Positions 1-7,515 of a DNA stretch of 18,457 nt are shown piece after piece; position 1 is the stretch's first letter; each line of letters begins with the position of its first letter. Both the position numbers and the translations under genes were made by a program. Source of the DNA: Rickettsia typhi (lineage in GTDB: Bacteria > Pseudomonadota > Alphaproteobacteria > Rickettsiales > Rickettsiaceae); NCBI GenBank assembly GCA_945878545.1, contig CAMCTQ010000009.1:1-18457 (forward strand), read 5' to 3'. Below the pieces are notes generated by a model, which saw nothing but the letters and a program-made list of their open reading frames with translations, ran no database searches and was not told the DNA's origin.

Positions 1-135
1 TACAATGTTGCTACTTTAGTAGATCATGGCTGCTAAATAATTCACACGTACCAATAATTGCTTTGTTAGGCCAAATAATTTTGGAATCTATAGCTGGTAC
101 GGAGGTTTAAACTAACAATCTTGGAGATAAAATAA

Positions 136-1077
136 ATGTCTAACTTACCTAAGGTTAGCGTTAGCGATTTGCTAGACGCTGGTGTACATTTCGGTCATAA
201 AACCTCACGCTGGAATCCTAAAATGGAGCCGTATATTTACGGAACGAAAGATAATGTTCATATTATCGATCTACAACAAACTGTGCCTTTATTACAGATT
301 GCTTTGAAGAAAATTTATGAAACAGTAAAAAATAACGGCAAGGTCCTTTTTGTCAGCAGTAAAGTACAAGCTACAGAGCTTGTCTCTGAATACGCTAAAA
401 AATGTGACCAATATTATATCAATCATAGATGGCTTGGTGGCATTTTAACTAATTGGAGTACAATTTCAAGATCAATCAAGAAACTAGATAATATTGAGAA
501 AATTCTTAATAATGAAGAAGATATAACAAGCTATACAAAAAAAGAACTTTTGGACTTAACTCGTAAAAAAGAAAAATTAATCAGATCTTTCTCAGGTATC
601 AGAAATATTGGTGGTCGCCCTGATCTTGTGGTCATTATTGACACAAATAAAGAGCATTTAGCTATCAAAGAAGCTATAAAATTAAGTATTCCAATAGTTG
701 CGGTAGTTGATAGTAATTCTGATCCAGACAATATTGATTTTCCAATACCAGGTAACGATGATGCTATTAGATCTATCAGACTATACTGCACATTGTTTGC
801 TGACGCTGCATTGGCAGGAATCCAAGATTCTCTAAGAGATTCCGGTGTTGATGTAGGAGCCTCCGTAAAAGCAAAAGCAGAAAACACCATGGACGGTGTC
901 AAGAAAATTGACAAGACTGCGAAAGTCTCTAAAGCCAAACCGTTAACCAAGGATACTACCACAGATGTGAAGGTTGCTAAGACAAGTGATGCAGACCATG
1001 CTGCAGAGAAGAAAAGCGCCTCAACCAAAAAGACTTCTACCACTACAACAACAGCGACCGACTCTGTAGCACACTAA
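136..1077 (+). CDS. rpsB: 30S ribosomal protein S2
   Basis: Structural protein of the small ribosomal subunit. The family pattern is clear: an N-terminal block with [10 protein letters not shown] (residues 12-21), the NHRWLGG motif (96-102) and the region around [12 protein letters not shown] (162-173), followed by [12 protein letters not shown], the second S2 signature. The body ends near residue 240, about the length of E. coli S2. A further tail of about 70 residues is low in complexity and rich in Lys, Thr and Ala, ending in a run of threonines. Such tails are known on some alphaproteobacterial S2 proteins; its role here is unknown. The start is supported by a GGAG at 123-126, nine bases before the ATG. 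It is followed by a cold-shock gene and tsf, the usual rpsB-tsf neighbourhood with an insertion. The stop codon lies inside a 17-bp tandem duplication. Confidence 0.97.
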   Translation: MSNLPKVSVSDLLDAGVHFGHKTSRWNPKMEPYIYGTKDNVHIIDLQQTVPLLQIALKKIYETVKNNGKVLFVSSKVQATELVSEYAKKCDQYYINHRWLGGILTNWSTISRSIKKLDNIEKILNNEEDITSYTKKELLDLTRKKEKLIRSFSGIRNIGGRPDLVVIIDTNKEHLAIKEAIKLSIPIVAVVDSNSDPDNIDFPIPGNDDAIRSIRLYCTLFADAALAGIQDSLRDSGVDVGASVKAKAENTMDGVKKIDKTAKVSKAKPLTKDTTTDVKVAKTSDADHAAEKKSASTKKTSTTTTTATDSVAH

Positions 1078-1099
1078 TAATAGTAGCACACTAATAATA
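1066..1099. repeat. 17-bp perfect tandem duplication over the rpsB stop
   Basis: GTAGCACACTAATAATA is present twice, head to tail, at 1066-1082 and 1083-1099. The first copy holds the last rpsB codons and its stop. The second copy repeats the same stop codon outside the gene. It looks like a recent slippage or duplication with no coding effect. Confidence 0.9.
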
Positions 1100-1120
1100 A
1101 TTTAATAAGGTAAAAATATC

Positions 1121-1324
1121 ATGCAAAACGGAACTGTAAAATGGTTTAACGCAACTAAAGGATATGGCTTCATAGAGCCAAGTGATAAATCAAAAGATGT
1201 ATTTCTTCATATCTCAGCCGTTGAACAAGCTGGAATTAGAGAACTTAACGAAGGTCAGAAAATTAGTTTTACAACGGAAACACAGAATGGCAAAGTATCA
1301 GCAATTGATATTAAATTGATATAA
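1121..1324 (+). CDS. Cold-shock domain protein (CspA family)
   Basis: A 67-residue single-domain cold-shock protein, the usual size of CspA-type RNA chaperones that bind single-stranded nucleic acid and melt mRNA structure. The N-terminal strand [12 protein letters not shown] carries RNP1 (KGYGFI, residues 13-18), and RNP2 is VFLH (27-30). The rest follows the five-stranded OB-fold pattern. An AAGG at 1107-1110 lies ten bases upstream of the ATG. The gene sits between rpsB and tsf in the same direction, with 43 bases before it and about 23 after it, so it is probably co-transcribed with them. That position is unusual, since rpsB and tsf are normally adjacent. Which csp paralogue it is cannot be told from sequence alone. 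Confidence 0.95.
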   Translation: MQNGTVKWFNATKGYGFIEPSDKSKDVFLHISAVEQAGIRELNEGQKISFTTETQNGKVSAIDIKLI

Positions 1325-1337
1325 GATTAATAACTAT

Positions 1338-1341
1338 GGAG
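1338..1341 (+). promoter_or_regulatory. Ribosome binding site that decides the tsf start
   Basis: GGAG at 1338-1341 lies six bases before the ATG at 1348. It overlaps the alternative ATG at 1336, which therefore has no Shine-Dalgarno of its own. This favours the shorter start. Confidence 0.7.
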
Positions 1342-1347
1342 AAAATA

Positions 1348-2265
1348 ATGAGTGTATCAGCATCATTAGTAAAAGATTTAAGAGAAAAAACCGGTGCAGG
1401 AATGATGGACTGCAAAAAAGCTCTAGTTGAAACATCAGGAGATTTTGAAGCAGCTGTTGATTGGCTGAAGGTAAAAGGTCTTGCTGCCGCTGCAAAAAAA
1501 GCAAGCAGAGTGGCCTCAGAAGGCTTAACTGCTTTAGAAGTAAACGGTAATAACGCTGCAGTCATTGAGATTAATTCTGAAACAGATTTTGTTTCAAGAA
1601 ATGAAATCTTTCAGTCTTTAGTAAGAAAAATTGCGCAAAAAGCTGTTAGTTGTTCTTCACTAGAGCAATTAAAATCTACAATCGTCGAAACTGGCAAAAC
1701 TGTAGAAGCTCTGATTATAGAAAATGTTGCAACAATTGGAGAGCATCTTACTCTTCGTCGCCTGCAAACACTCAAAGTAAATGATGGTATTATCGCTTCT
1801 TACGTACATAATGCTGTTAACGACGGAATGGGTAAAATTTCAGTATTAGTTGCTCTGGAATCTACTGGTAATAAAGACAAATTAATGGAACTTGGCAAGC
1901 AAATAGCGATGCATATAGCAGCCACAAAACCTGAATGTTTAAACAAAGAATCTGTTGATCAAGCTTTAATCCAAAGAGAGAAAGATATATTTACTGAACA
2001 GTCAAGAGCTTCTGGCAAACCAGACAATATCATTGAAAAAATGATTGATGGTAGAATTCGCAAATTTTTAGAAGAAATAGTATTGCTCGATCAGGTTTTT
2101 GTTATTGATGGCAAATCAAAAATTTCTGAAGTAGTTGCAAATGCCGCAAAAGAATTGGGTACCGCTGTTGTTCTGACAAATTATGCTAGATTTGAACTTG
2201 GTGAAGGTATTGAGAAGGAAGAAAAAAACTTTGCTGATGAAGTAGCATCTGTGATAAAAAGCTAA
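1348..2265 (+). CDS. tsf: Elongation factor Ts
   Basis: Guanine nucleotide exchange factor that regenerates EF-Tu-GTP in the cytoplasm. The N-terminal UBA-like module has LVKDLREKTGAGMMDCKKAL (residues 7-26), nearly the family consensus. The key exchange motif TDFV is at residues 79-82, the same place as in E. coli. The core and dimerisation segments follow, with MHIAATKPECL and a C-terminal ending LGTAVVLTNYARFELGEG. At 305 residues it is full length. An in-frame ATG twelve bases upstream would add MEKI, but the GGAG at 1338 and the family N-terminus support 1348. It is the last gene of the rpsB-csp-tsf group; a strong hairpin follows about 70 bases downstream. Confidence 0.96.
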   Translation: MSVSASLVKDLREKTGAGMMDCKKALVETSGDFEAAVDWLKVKGLAAAAKKASRVASEGLTALEVNGNNAAVIEINSETDFVSRNEIFQSLVRKIAQKAVSCSSLEQLKSTIVETGKTVEALIIENVATIGEHLTLRRLQTLKVNDGIIASYVHNAVNDGMGKISVLVALESTGNKDKLMELGKQIAMHIAATKPECLNKESVDQALIQREKDIFTEQSRASGKPDNIIEKMIDGRIRKFLEEIVLLDQVFVIDGKSKISEVVANAAKELGTAVVLTNYARFELGEGIEKEEKNFADEVASVIKS

Positions 2266-2288
2266 TCTATCTTTTGAATAACTCCTTT

Positions 2289-2316
2289 GTCACTCTCAGC
2301 TGAAGGCAGGAATCCA
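2289..2316. repeat. Possible decayed dispersed palindromic element
   Basis: The stretch GTCACTCTC followed by GAAGGCAGGAATCCA resembles the GTCATTCC...GCAGGAATCCA type of short palindromic element scattered through many bacterial genomes, including Rickettsiales. The left half no longer pairs well with the right. This is recognition from memory of a pattern; only this one copy is in the window. Confidence 0.3.
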
Positions 2317-2333
2317 TCTTAAATACTATCTTT

Positions 2334-2363
2334 CGGACATCCCCTCTTTCGAGGAGATGTCCG
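2334..2363 (+). terminator. Strong GC-rich hairpin after tsf
   Basis: CGGACATC pairs with GATGTCCG (8 bp), then one C-A mismatch, then CCTC pairs with GAGG around a TTTC loop. It is the most stable inverted repeat near this operon end. It has no following T-run on either strand, so it may be a weak or factor-assisted terminator, an mRNA-stabilising 3' structure, or part of a palindromic repeat. Confidence 0.5.
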
Positions 2364-2432
2364 GTACCACAATTGTCAAATGTTACCAAATTGGCTATCC
2401 ATACTTCGAAACTATAAACAAAAATACATAGC

Positions 2433-3185
2433 ATGTCTGTGGTCAATAAATTCAGATATAAAATTACTCTTGAATATTTAGGTGCTGGTTTTTGCGGTTG
2501 GCAGAAACAAAAAGAAGCTTTATCCATTCAACAAGTTATTGAAGAAGCGATTTATAAATTCAGCAAAGAAAATGTTTTGGTCACAGCAGCGGGTAGAACA
2601 GATGCTGGAGTCAACGCCTATGGACAAGTAGCGAGTTTTGATTTAACAGTTGCTCACGAACCACTTAGCGTTATGTATTCAATCAACTATTTTTGTAGAC
2701 CTTATAAAGTGGGTGTTACAGATTGCCAGCTAGTAGATAATGAGTTTAACGCTCGGTTTTCTGCTAAACATAGACATTATATTTATAGAATACTTAACAG
2801 AAGAGCCCCAAATATAATTAATGCAGGTCTCCAATGTTGGATAATGGATCCTTTAGACATAAATTTAATGATTAAAGGTGCTTCTTATTTAATTGGCAAG
2901 CATGATTTTACATCTTTCAGAGCGACTCAGTGCCAGTCTAACTCTCCTATAAAAACCATTTCAAATATAGAAATTATCAGAAACGGTGATAACATAGAAA
3001 TTTATGTATCTGCTATTTCCTTTCTTCATCATATGGTAAGAAACATAGTGGGCAATTTGTTGCATGTTGGTAAGGGTCAGTGGCCACCAGAAAAAATTAA
3101 GGAAGTTCTTGATTCAAAAGATAGAACCAAAGGTGCTCCAACTGCTCCAGCAGAGGGGTTGTATTTTTTAAAAGTCGATTATTAA
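2433..3185 (+). CDS. truA: tRNA pseudouridine(38-40) synthase TruA
   Basis: Converts uridines 38-40 in the anticodon stem-loop of several tRNAs to pseudouridine. The N-terminus RYKITLEYLGAGFCGWQ is the usual first strand. The catalytic aspartate is D57 in GRTDAGV, and FLHHMVRN and the C-terminal APTAPAEGLYFLKVDY block are present. The length of 250 residues is typical. In most bacterial members the residue after RTDAGV is His; here it is Asn (RTDAGVNA), a position that varies in eukaryotic relatives, so activity is still expected. There is no clear Shine-Dalgarno before the ATG. The gene ends nine bases before the prmC ATG, so the two are probably one transcript. Confidence 0.95.
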   Translation: MSVVNKFRYKITLEYLGAGFCGWQKQKEALSIQQVIEEAIYKFSKENVLVTAAGRTDAGVNAYGQVASFDLTVAHEPLSVMYSINYFCRPYKVGVTDCQLVDNEFNARFSAKHRHYIYRILNRRAPNIINAGLQCWIMDPLDINLMIKGASYLIGKHDFTSFRATQCQSNSPIKTISNIEIIRNGDNIEIYVSAISFLHHMVRNIVGNLLHVGKGQWPPEKIKEVLDSKDRTKGAPTAPAEGLYFLKVDY

Positions 3186-3194
3186 TAGGTGTTT

Positions 3195-4043
3195 ATGATA
3201 GTAAAAGAAGCTCTGTCTTTGGCTGCCACAGAACTTGAAAATTTTTCATCAAAACAATTAGAATCAAGAATTTTGCTTAGCTATGCACTAAACATAACAC
3301 AAGAGTCTTTGCTCATTAAATATAACGAAGAAATTTCTAAAGACGAAGAATCCAGGTTTTTTGCATATATCCAGCGCCGCAAAGCATTTGAACCAATAGC
3401 CTATATACTGGAGAAAAAAGAATTTTATGGTATGGACTTCTTTGTAAATAATCATGTATTAATTCCAAGGCCAGACACGGAGATTCTCATTGATGAAATT
3501 GCTTCGGAATATAAGAAAAATTTTCTTAATAAAGAAATAACAATATTAGATCTTGGTACTGGCAGCGGAGCAATAGCAGTGAGCCTAGCTGCTGTTATTC
3601 CGTTAGCTAGAATTACTGCAACTGATATCTCTGACGCAGCACTTAAAATAGCCACCAAAAACGCTGTATCAAATAATGTTGCTAATCAAATTGAATTTAT
3701 TCAAAGCGATTGGTATTCAAATTTGAATCCTAATAAATTTGATTTTATTGTCAGTAACCCACCTTATATTGCTTCTGGTGATAAGTCATACATGTCTCAA
3801 GAAACCATATTATACGAACCACAAGACGCCCTTTTTGCCAATGATAACGGATTAAGAAATTACGATAAAATTATATCTAAGGCAACCAACTTCTTGACAC
3901 ACGAAGGTAAACTATTTCTAGAAATTGGTTTTAATCAATCCGAGGCCGTTGTGAATATTCTTAAAAAATATCAATTCACTGAAATTACAACTCTCAAAGA
4001 CCTATCAGGACATGATCGCATAATTAAGGCAACATATAATTAA
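3195..4043 (+). CDS. prmC: Peptide chain release factor N5-glutamine methyltransferase
   Basis: SAM-dependent enzyme that methylates the glutamine of the GGQ motif in release factors RF1 and RF2. It has an N-terminal helical domain that binds release factors, then LIPRPDTE (about residues 89-96), the SAM-binding DLGTGSGAIAVSLA loop, an acidic ATDIS strand end, and the catalytic NPPYI motif (about 188-192). It lies directly behind truA. A GTG start at 3189 is possible, but AGG at 3187-3189 is placed five bases before the ATG at 3195, so I prefer the ATG, giving 282 residues. About 190 bases of AT-rich non-coding DNA follow, and no convincing terminator is seen there. Confidence 0.95.
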   Translation: MIVKEALSLAATELENFSSKQLESRILLSYALNITQESLLIKYNEEISKDEESRFFAYIQRRKAFEPIAYILEKKEFYGMDFFVNNHVLIPRPDTEILIDEIASEYKKNFLNKEITILDLGTGSGAIAVSLAAVIPLARITATDISDAALKIATKNAVSNNVANQIEFIQSDWYSNLNPNKFDFIVSNPPYIASGDKSYMSQETILYEPQDALFANDNGLRNYDKIISKATNFLTHEGKLFLEIGFNQSEAVVNILKKYQFTEITTLKDLSGHDRIIKATYN

Positions 4044-4102
4044 AAAACCATAACATACTTTCAGCGTTCTTATACTGTTTCAAACATCGAGTAGAAATTA
4101 AC

Positions 4103-4131
4103 TTGACAGGTACCATCAATAATATTAAAAT
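4103..4131 (+). promoter_or_regulatory. Sigma-70-type promoter for the LRR gene
   Basis: TTGACA (4103-4108), a 17-base spacer, and TAAAAT (4126-4131). The -35 is a full consensus match and the -10 differs at one base. It is the best promoter I found in the window and points at the LRR gene, giving a leader of roughly 95 bases. Confidence 0.65.
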
Positions 4132-4141
4132 TTATTTATTG

Positions 4142-4168
4142 AAAGTTAATATAGCTTACGTTAACTTT
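4142..4168. promoter_or_regulatory. Inverted repeat, possible operator
   Basis: AAAGTTAA (4142-4149) and TTAACTTT (4161-4168) form a perfect 8-bp inverted repeat with an 11-base centre. It begins just past the expected start point of the 4103 promoter. A third copy, TTAACTTT, occurs at 4201-4208, exactly 40 bases after the right arm. The arrangement suggests a regulator binding site, though the region is AT-rich. Confidence 0.4.
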
Positions 4169-4196
4169 ACTAATAGTTTATTAATTATAGTATAAT
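4167..4196 (+). promoter_or_regulatory. Possible second promoter for the LRR gene
   Basis: A perfect TATAAT at 4191-4196 has only a poor -35 (TTACTA, 4167-4172, 18-base spacer). That -35 overlaps the right arm of the inverted repeat, so an activator or repressor bound there could act on it. Confidence 0.3.
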
Positions 4197-4234
4197 TACC
4201 TTAACTTTAACATTAATCAAAACACTCAAATAAT

Positions 4235-5026
4235 ATGTATATACGGAATATAAACGGAGCGAAAAACCCCATAATAGAAACAATAGAGGAATTAAATACT
4301 TTGGCTTTAAATCCAGAGCTGGATTGTCACAGCCCAGAAGTAATAGCTAGTAATTTTTACCAAGTAATGCAAACAGCAACTGAGCTATCAATTCCCGATT
4401 CCGGTTTAGCACCAGCCACATTAATTTTACTAGCAAAAATTGCCTCTATATCACCAACCTTACATACCATTGATTTAGAAAACAATAAATTAGGTGAGCA
4501 TGCTGTAGAAGTTGCTGCCTATCTTTCTCAATCAAAAACCTTACATACTCTTAATTTAGGTTGGAATCATTTAAGTGAGCACGCTGTAGAAGTTGCTGCC
4601 CATCTTTCTCAATCACCAGCCATACATACCCTTGATTTAAGGGGAAATTATTTGAATAAGTATGCTATAGGAGTTGCTATCCATCTTGCTCAATCACCAA
4701 CCTTACATACTCTTAATTTAGAAAACAATAAATTAGATGAGCATGCTGTAGGAGTTGCTGCCCATCTTTCTCAATCAAAAACCTTACATAGTCTTAATTT
4801 AGAAAGCAATTATTTAGGTGAGCATGCTGTAGGAGTTGCTGGAATAATTAACAATCATAACCAAGAAGTTCAAGAGGTCCAAGAGTGGTATGTAGCCATG
4901 GAATCCTTAAACCAAATCTATGGATTAACTGGTTTGGAATATGGATCTGTTAGTTCTATAATAGAATTAGTAGGTAAAAGTACTGGTGAAAATTTTCCTG
5001 AAAATGTTATAAAATTATACATATAA
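4235..5026 (+). CDS. Leucine-rich-repeat protein, eukaryote-like
   Basis: A 263-residue protein whose middle (residues 76-210) is five consecutive 27-residue leucine-rich repeats of the form LHTLNLENNxLxEHAVxVAAHLSQSxT. The LxLxxNxL core and helix-rich second half resemble the ribonuclease-inhibitor/NLR class more than the short bacterial 20-22-residue class. A degenerate earlier repeat may lie at about 51-75. The first 50 residues and the last 53 match nothing I recognise. No signal peptide or membrane segment is visible. LRR proteins of host-associated bacteria are often secreted effectors or adhesins; that role is only an inference here. The gene stands alone, with its own promoter and non-coding flanks on both sides. 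The near-identical repeats point to recent expansion. Confidence 0.85.
   Translation: MYIRNINGAKNPIIETIEELNTLALNPELDCHSPEVIASNFYQVMQTATELSIPDSGLAPATLILLAKIASISPTLHTIDLENNKLGEHAVEVAAYLSQSKTLHTLNLGWNHLSEHAVEVAAHLSQSPAIHTLDLRGNYLNKYAIGVAIHLAQSPTLHTLNLENNKLDEHAVGVAAHLSQSKTLHSLNLESNYLGEHAVGVAGIINNHNQEVQEVQEWYVAMESLNQIYGLTGLEYGSVSSIIELVGKSTGENFPENVIKLYI
4460..4864 (+). repeat. Five tandem 81-bp repeats in the LRR gene
   Basis: The units are 4460-4540, 4541-4621, 4622-4702, 4703-4783 and 4784-4864, all in frame. Units share long identical runs such as GCTGTAGGAGTTGCTG and CATCTTTCTCAATCA. Copy number could change by recombination without shifting the frame. Confidence 0.85.
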
Positions 5027-5475
5027 GTTTAAACAGGTTGGCCCAACTTATGTTATGCAAATGAGACTCTTGTTATAACCCTAGTCTTTATCTTGAATTG
5101 ATATTGATAGTTTATTCACATAACCTGATATTTGCAACATGCATCTGTTGTTTTTAGATAGAGCATCTGTTATGAATGGATAAATTATAGGTTTTAACAA
5201 CAACGTTTCTATTTTTGAAAATTTGACAACGTTCATAGCTTCATAACGTCTAGAATCTAAGTCATAATTTTGTACTGCCACAATCCACAGATACGACAGA
5301 ACCAAATAAATCACACTTTTTTGTGTTAAAAAATATACAGTATTACATCAAAATGATTGAATTAAAGTAATTTAAATACTAGAGCAATTCAATTAATAAT
5401 ATATTTTATAGGAAACTATATTGGCTTTAGGAGTTTGTCTAAAAATTTAACAAATAAAGGGTTAAACTAACTACT
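5027..5475. other. Non-coding stretch between the LRR gene and bufA
   Basis: No convincing gene is seen in these 449 bases. A minus-strand reading frame at 5081-5314 has a GTG start and no recognisable family or ribosome binding site, so I do not call it. A weak hairpin (AGACT 5064-5068 with AGTCT 5083-5087, then T-rich sequence) may end the LRR transcript. ACAC and GTGT at 5313-5326 flank six T. No promoter of quality was found ahead of bufA, although one is expected. Confidence 0.5.
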
Positions 5476-5808
5476 ATGAATAACACAAAATTATTAGTTA
5501 CAGCCTTTGCAGCTGCAGCGTTTTCAATTTCTAATGCTTATGCAGCTGACGACAAAACAAATGCTGCTGACGCCAAGCCGAATATGGAAAAATGCAAAGC
5601 AGTAAATAGCCAAGGTACGAATATAATTAAAGAACATATGGCAGATTGCGCAGGAGGTCCTGCTTCTTGTGCCGGTCACAATCAAGCTGGTGACCCAGAA
5701 GCCTGGATCTTAGTTCCAAAAGGAGATTGTGCAAAAATCAACGCAGGTAAATTCTCTGGGATTTCAAAAGAAACCATGGATAAATTAGACTTAAAACAAG
5801 GAAAATAA
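5476..5808 (+). CDS. bufA1: Bufferin-type copper RiPP precursor (DUF2282, BufA1-like)
   Basis: A 110-residue exported protein. Residues 1-23 form a Sec signal peptide (basic start, alanine-rich core, cleavage expected after AYA). The mature part has four cysteines, C40 (MEKC), C58 (ADC), C65 (ASCAGH) and C85 (KGDC), and the [12 protein letters not shown] segment typical of DUF2282. In the established bufferin family such precursors are matured by an MNIO enzyme and a partner protein, which convert cysteines to thiooxazoles, and the product binds copper in the periplasm. The matching enzyme genes follow. By family analogy C58 and C65, the two central cysteines, would be the modified ones. The ATG has only a distant AAAGGG (15 bases away). 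A terminator follows the stop. Confidence 0.88.
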   Translation: MNNTKLLVTAFAAAAFSISNAYAADDKTNAADAKPNMEKCKAVNSQGTNIIKEHMADCAGGPASCAGHNQAGDPEAWILVPKGDCAKINAGKFSGISKETMDKLDLKQGK

Positions 5809-5829
5809 TTCCTACCTGACTCATACTTT

Positions 5830-5867
5830 CGAGAGTATTCCAATTTTGTAAATACTCTCGTTTTTTT
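5830..5867 (+). terminator. Intrinsic terminator between bufA and bufB
   Basis: CGAGAGTATT (5830-5839) and AATACTCTCG (5851-5860) form a perfect 10-bp stem with an 11-base loop, followed directly by seven T (5861-5867). It is the best intrinsic terminator in the window. It stands inside the buf locus, so it probably makes most transcripts end after the precursor gene. Confidence 0.85.
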
Positions 5868-5905
5868 ATATTAGAATAATCTAATTGAATAAAGCAAATT
5901 CAACT

Positions 5906-6748
5906 ATGTTTAATCCCCTTGTCGGTATTGGTCTCAGACAACTACACTATAGTGATTTCACCATCTCTAAACCAGCTATTGGCTTTGTTGAGGTACATAG
6001 TGAAAACTATTTATGTTGTGGAGGCGCTTCTTTTGACTATTTGCTAAGGATAAGAAAAGATTATCCGGTAAGTTTGCATGGTATCGCTATGTCTCTTGGA
6101 TCTGTTGATGGTTTAGACTTAGAGCATTTAAAGCAATTGAAGGAATTAATTAATATTATAGAACCATGTTTTGTATCAGATCACCTTTCTTGGAGTAGCA
6201 AAAACAACTATTTCCTACCAGAATTATTGCCAACTCCATATAATAAAGAATCCTTAGAAGTATTTTCTGATAATATTTTAAAAGTACAAGAATTTTTAGA
6301 CAGAGAAATAATGTTTGAAAATCCTTCTACTTATTTTGAATATAATAATTCATGCTATAAAGAAGAAGAATTTTTGAATCTACTAGCAGATAGAACAGGA
6401 GCAGGAATTTTATTGGATATAAATAATATCTATGTTTCTAGTTTTAATAATGAGTGGCCTGCAGAACAATATCTAAATTCAGTTAAACCAGAGCATATCA
6501 AGGAAATACATTTAGCTGGTCATTCTGAAAGTATTATCGGAGAAGGTAGGAAATTACTACTAGACTCACACGACGATATCGTGTGCGTAGAAGTTTGGGA
6601 TTTATACAAAAAAGCTTTGTCAATTTTTGGAGCAGTTCCTACCTTAATTGAATGGGATTCAAAAATTCCAGAACTGCAAGTTCTACTTTTGGAAGCCAAG
6701 AAGGCTCATTTTTGTCTACAAGAAATTAGTGATTATGCCAATGTCTAA
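5906..6748 (+). CDS. bufB: MNIO-family enzyme BufB (DUF692)
   Basis: Multinuclear non-haem iron-dependent oxidative enzyme, the DUF692 family that includes MbnB of methanobactin synthesis. It is expected to oxidise cysteines of the neighbouring precursor. The TIM-barrel motifs with likely iron ligands are in order: SLHGI (H58), SDHLSW (H93), FENPSTY (E138), LLDINNIYV (D171, N173), IHLAGH (H202, H206), LLDSH (D220, H222) and LIEWD (E249). The segment after LLDSH reads VCVEVWDLY where other members usually have a DxVW pattern, a minor deviation. The length of 280 residues is normal. A TTG at 5885 would add seven residues, but the ATG fits the family start better. It overlaps bufC by 14 bases, which suggests coupled translation. 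It lies just after the terminator at 5830. Confidence 0.9.
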   Translation: MFNPLVGIGLRQLHYSDFTISKPAIGFVEVHSENYLCCGGASFDYLLRIRKDYPVSLHGIAMSLGSVDGLDLEHLKQLKELINIIEPCFVSDHLSWSSKNNYFLPELLPTPYNKESLEVFSDNILKVQEFLDREIMFENPSTYFEYNNSCYKEEEFLNLLADRTGAGILLDINNIYVSSFNNEWPAEQYLNSVKPEHIKEIHLAGHSESIIGEGRKLLLDSHDDIVCVEVWDLYKKALSIFGAVPTLIEWDSKIPELQVLLLEAKKAHFCLQEISDYANV

Positions 6749-7508
6749 ACTTGCCAATATTCAAGAACAGATTCTAGAATCATTGATTTCTACAAAAATG
6801 AATGATTTTGATTTTATCAAAACTACTGCTAACATTTCCAATAAAGAACGCTTACTTGTTCATCGCTATACAATTTTGGAAAATTTTGTAAATAGCTTGA
6901 AAATTAATTATCCAGGAATATGGAAACTATTAGGAGAAAATTGTGCAAGAGGAGTTGCTCTTGCCTATTCTCATAAACTATCCAACATTACCTCAAGAGG
7001 AAAAATAAATGAATTTGGTGCTAATTTTGCAGATCATTTAGAAAACTTTCCATCTACATCAGAATTAACTTATCTACCAGATTTCGCAAGGCTTGAATGG
7101 TTAAGAGGCATAAGCGCTGAAACAAAAAATGAAAGAGCTATTGACGCAAATGAACTGTCAAAAATTAGCCTTGATAGACTAGAAAAGTGTAAATTAATTT
7201 TCAATTCTTCAGTATTTTTTATAAAATCAAATTTTCCTTTAATGCAAATTCAAGATTTAATAAATGATGAGAATAGTTCAGAGCTAATCTTATCCAAAGA
7301 AGGCTCATACATACTTGTTTATAGATTAGATAATATAGTTAATACTGCTTGGCTCGATCAAGAAAGTTGGGAATTTCTATTTTCTCTTTACGATGGAAAG
7401 AATTTAGCAGCAGCCCTAAATGAATCCCAAGAAATGGGGTTCGAAATAGATTTAGAAGAAATTTTTAAGTTTGTTTTCCTAAGAAAAATGATAGTACAAA
7501 TCAAATAG
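6735..7508 (+). CDS. bufC: BufC partner protein (DUF2063)
   Basis: About 257 residues. The N-terminal part (to about residue 120) is DUF2063-like: an [18 protein letters not shown] block, a GxNFADHL segment and [10 protein letters not shown], the usual end of that domain. The C-terminal half is a diverged alpha/beta region of the type seen in BufC/MbnC partner proteins. In the bufferin and methanobactin systems this protein forms a complex with the MNIO enzyme and helps bind the precursor. Pfam's early description of DUF2063 as DNA-binding should not be relied on. The open frame extends back to 6648 inside bufB, but the ATG at 6735 (or 6741), overlapping the bufB stop, is the sensible start. 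No Shine-Dalgarno is seen, so coupling to bufB translation is likely. Confidence 0.88.
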   Translation: MPMSKLANIQEQILESLISTKMNDFDFIKTTANISNKERLLVHRYTILENFVNSLKINYPGIWKLLGENCARGVALAYSHKLSNITSRGKINEFGANFADHLENFPSTSELTYLPDFARLEWLRGISAETKNERAIDANELSKISLDRLEKCKLIFNSSVFFIKSNFPLMQIQDLINDENSSELILSKEGSYILVYRLDNIVNTAWLDQESWEFLFSLYDGKNLAAALNESQEMGFEIDLEEIFKFVFLRKMIVQIK

Positions 7509-7515
7509 AAAAATT

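Noticed and set aside
1..135. Promoter for rpsB (extended -10-like TGCTAAATA at 31-39)
   Set aside because: The only -35 candidate, TTGCTA at 8-13, is 20 bases away, which is too far for a confident call. A promoter is expected here but not shown.
531..1043. Long minus-strand frame opposite rpsB
   Set aside because: It is the mirror of the well-supported rpsB gene, with hydrophobic low-complexity translation typical of antisense frames.
2577..2615. TruA active-site change (RTDAGVNA instead of RTDAGVHA) as a sign of inactivity
   Set aside because: The catalytic Asp and all other blocks are intact, and this position varies in eukaryotic relatives.
5081..5314. Minus-strand 77-codon frame between the LRR gene and bufA
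   Set aside because: It has a GTG start, no ribosome binding site and no recognisable family. It may be chance or a decayed gene, so it is described only as part of the non-coding stretch.
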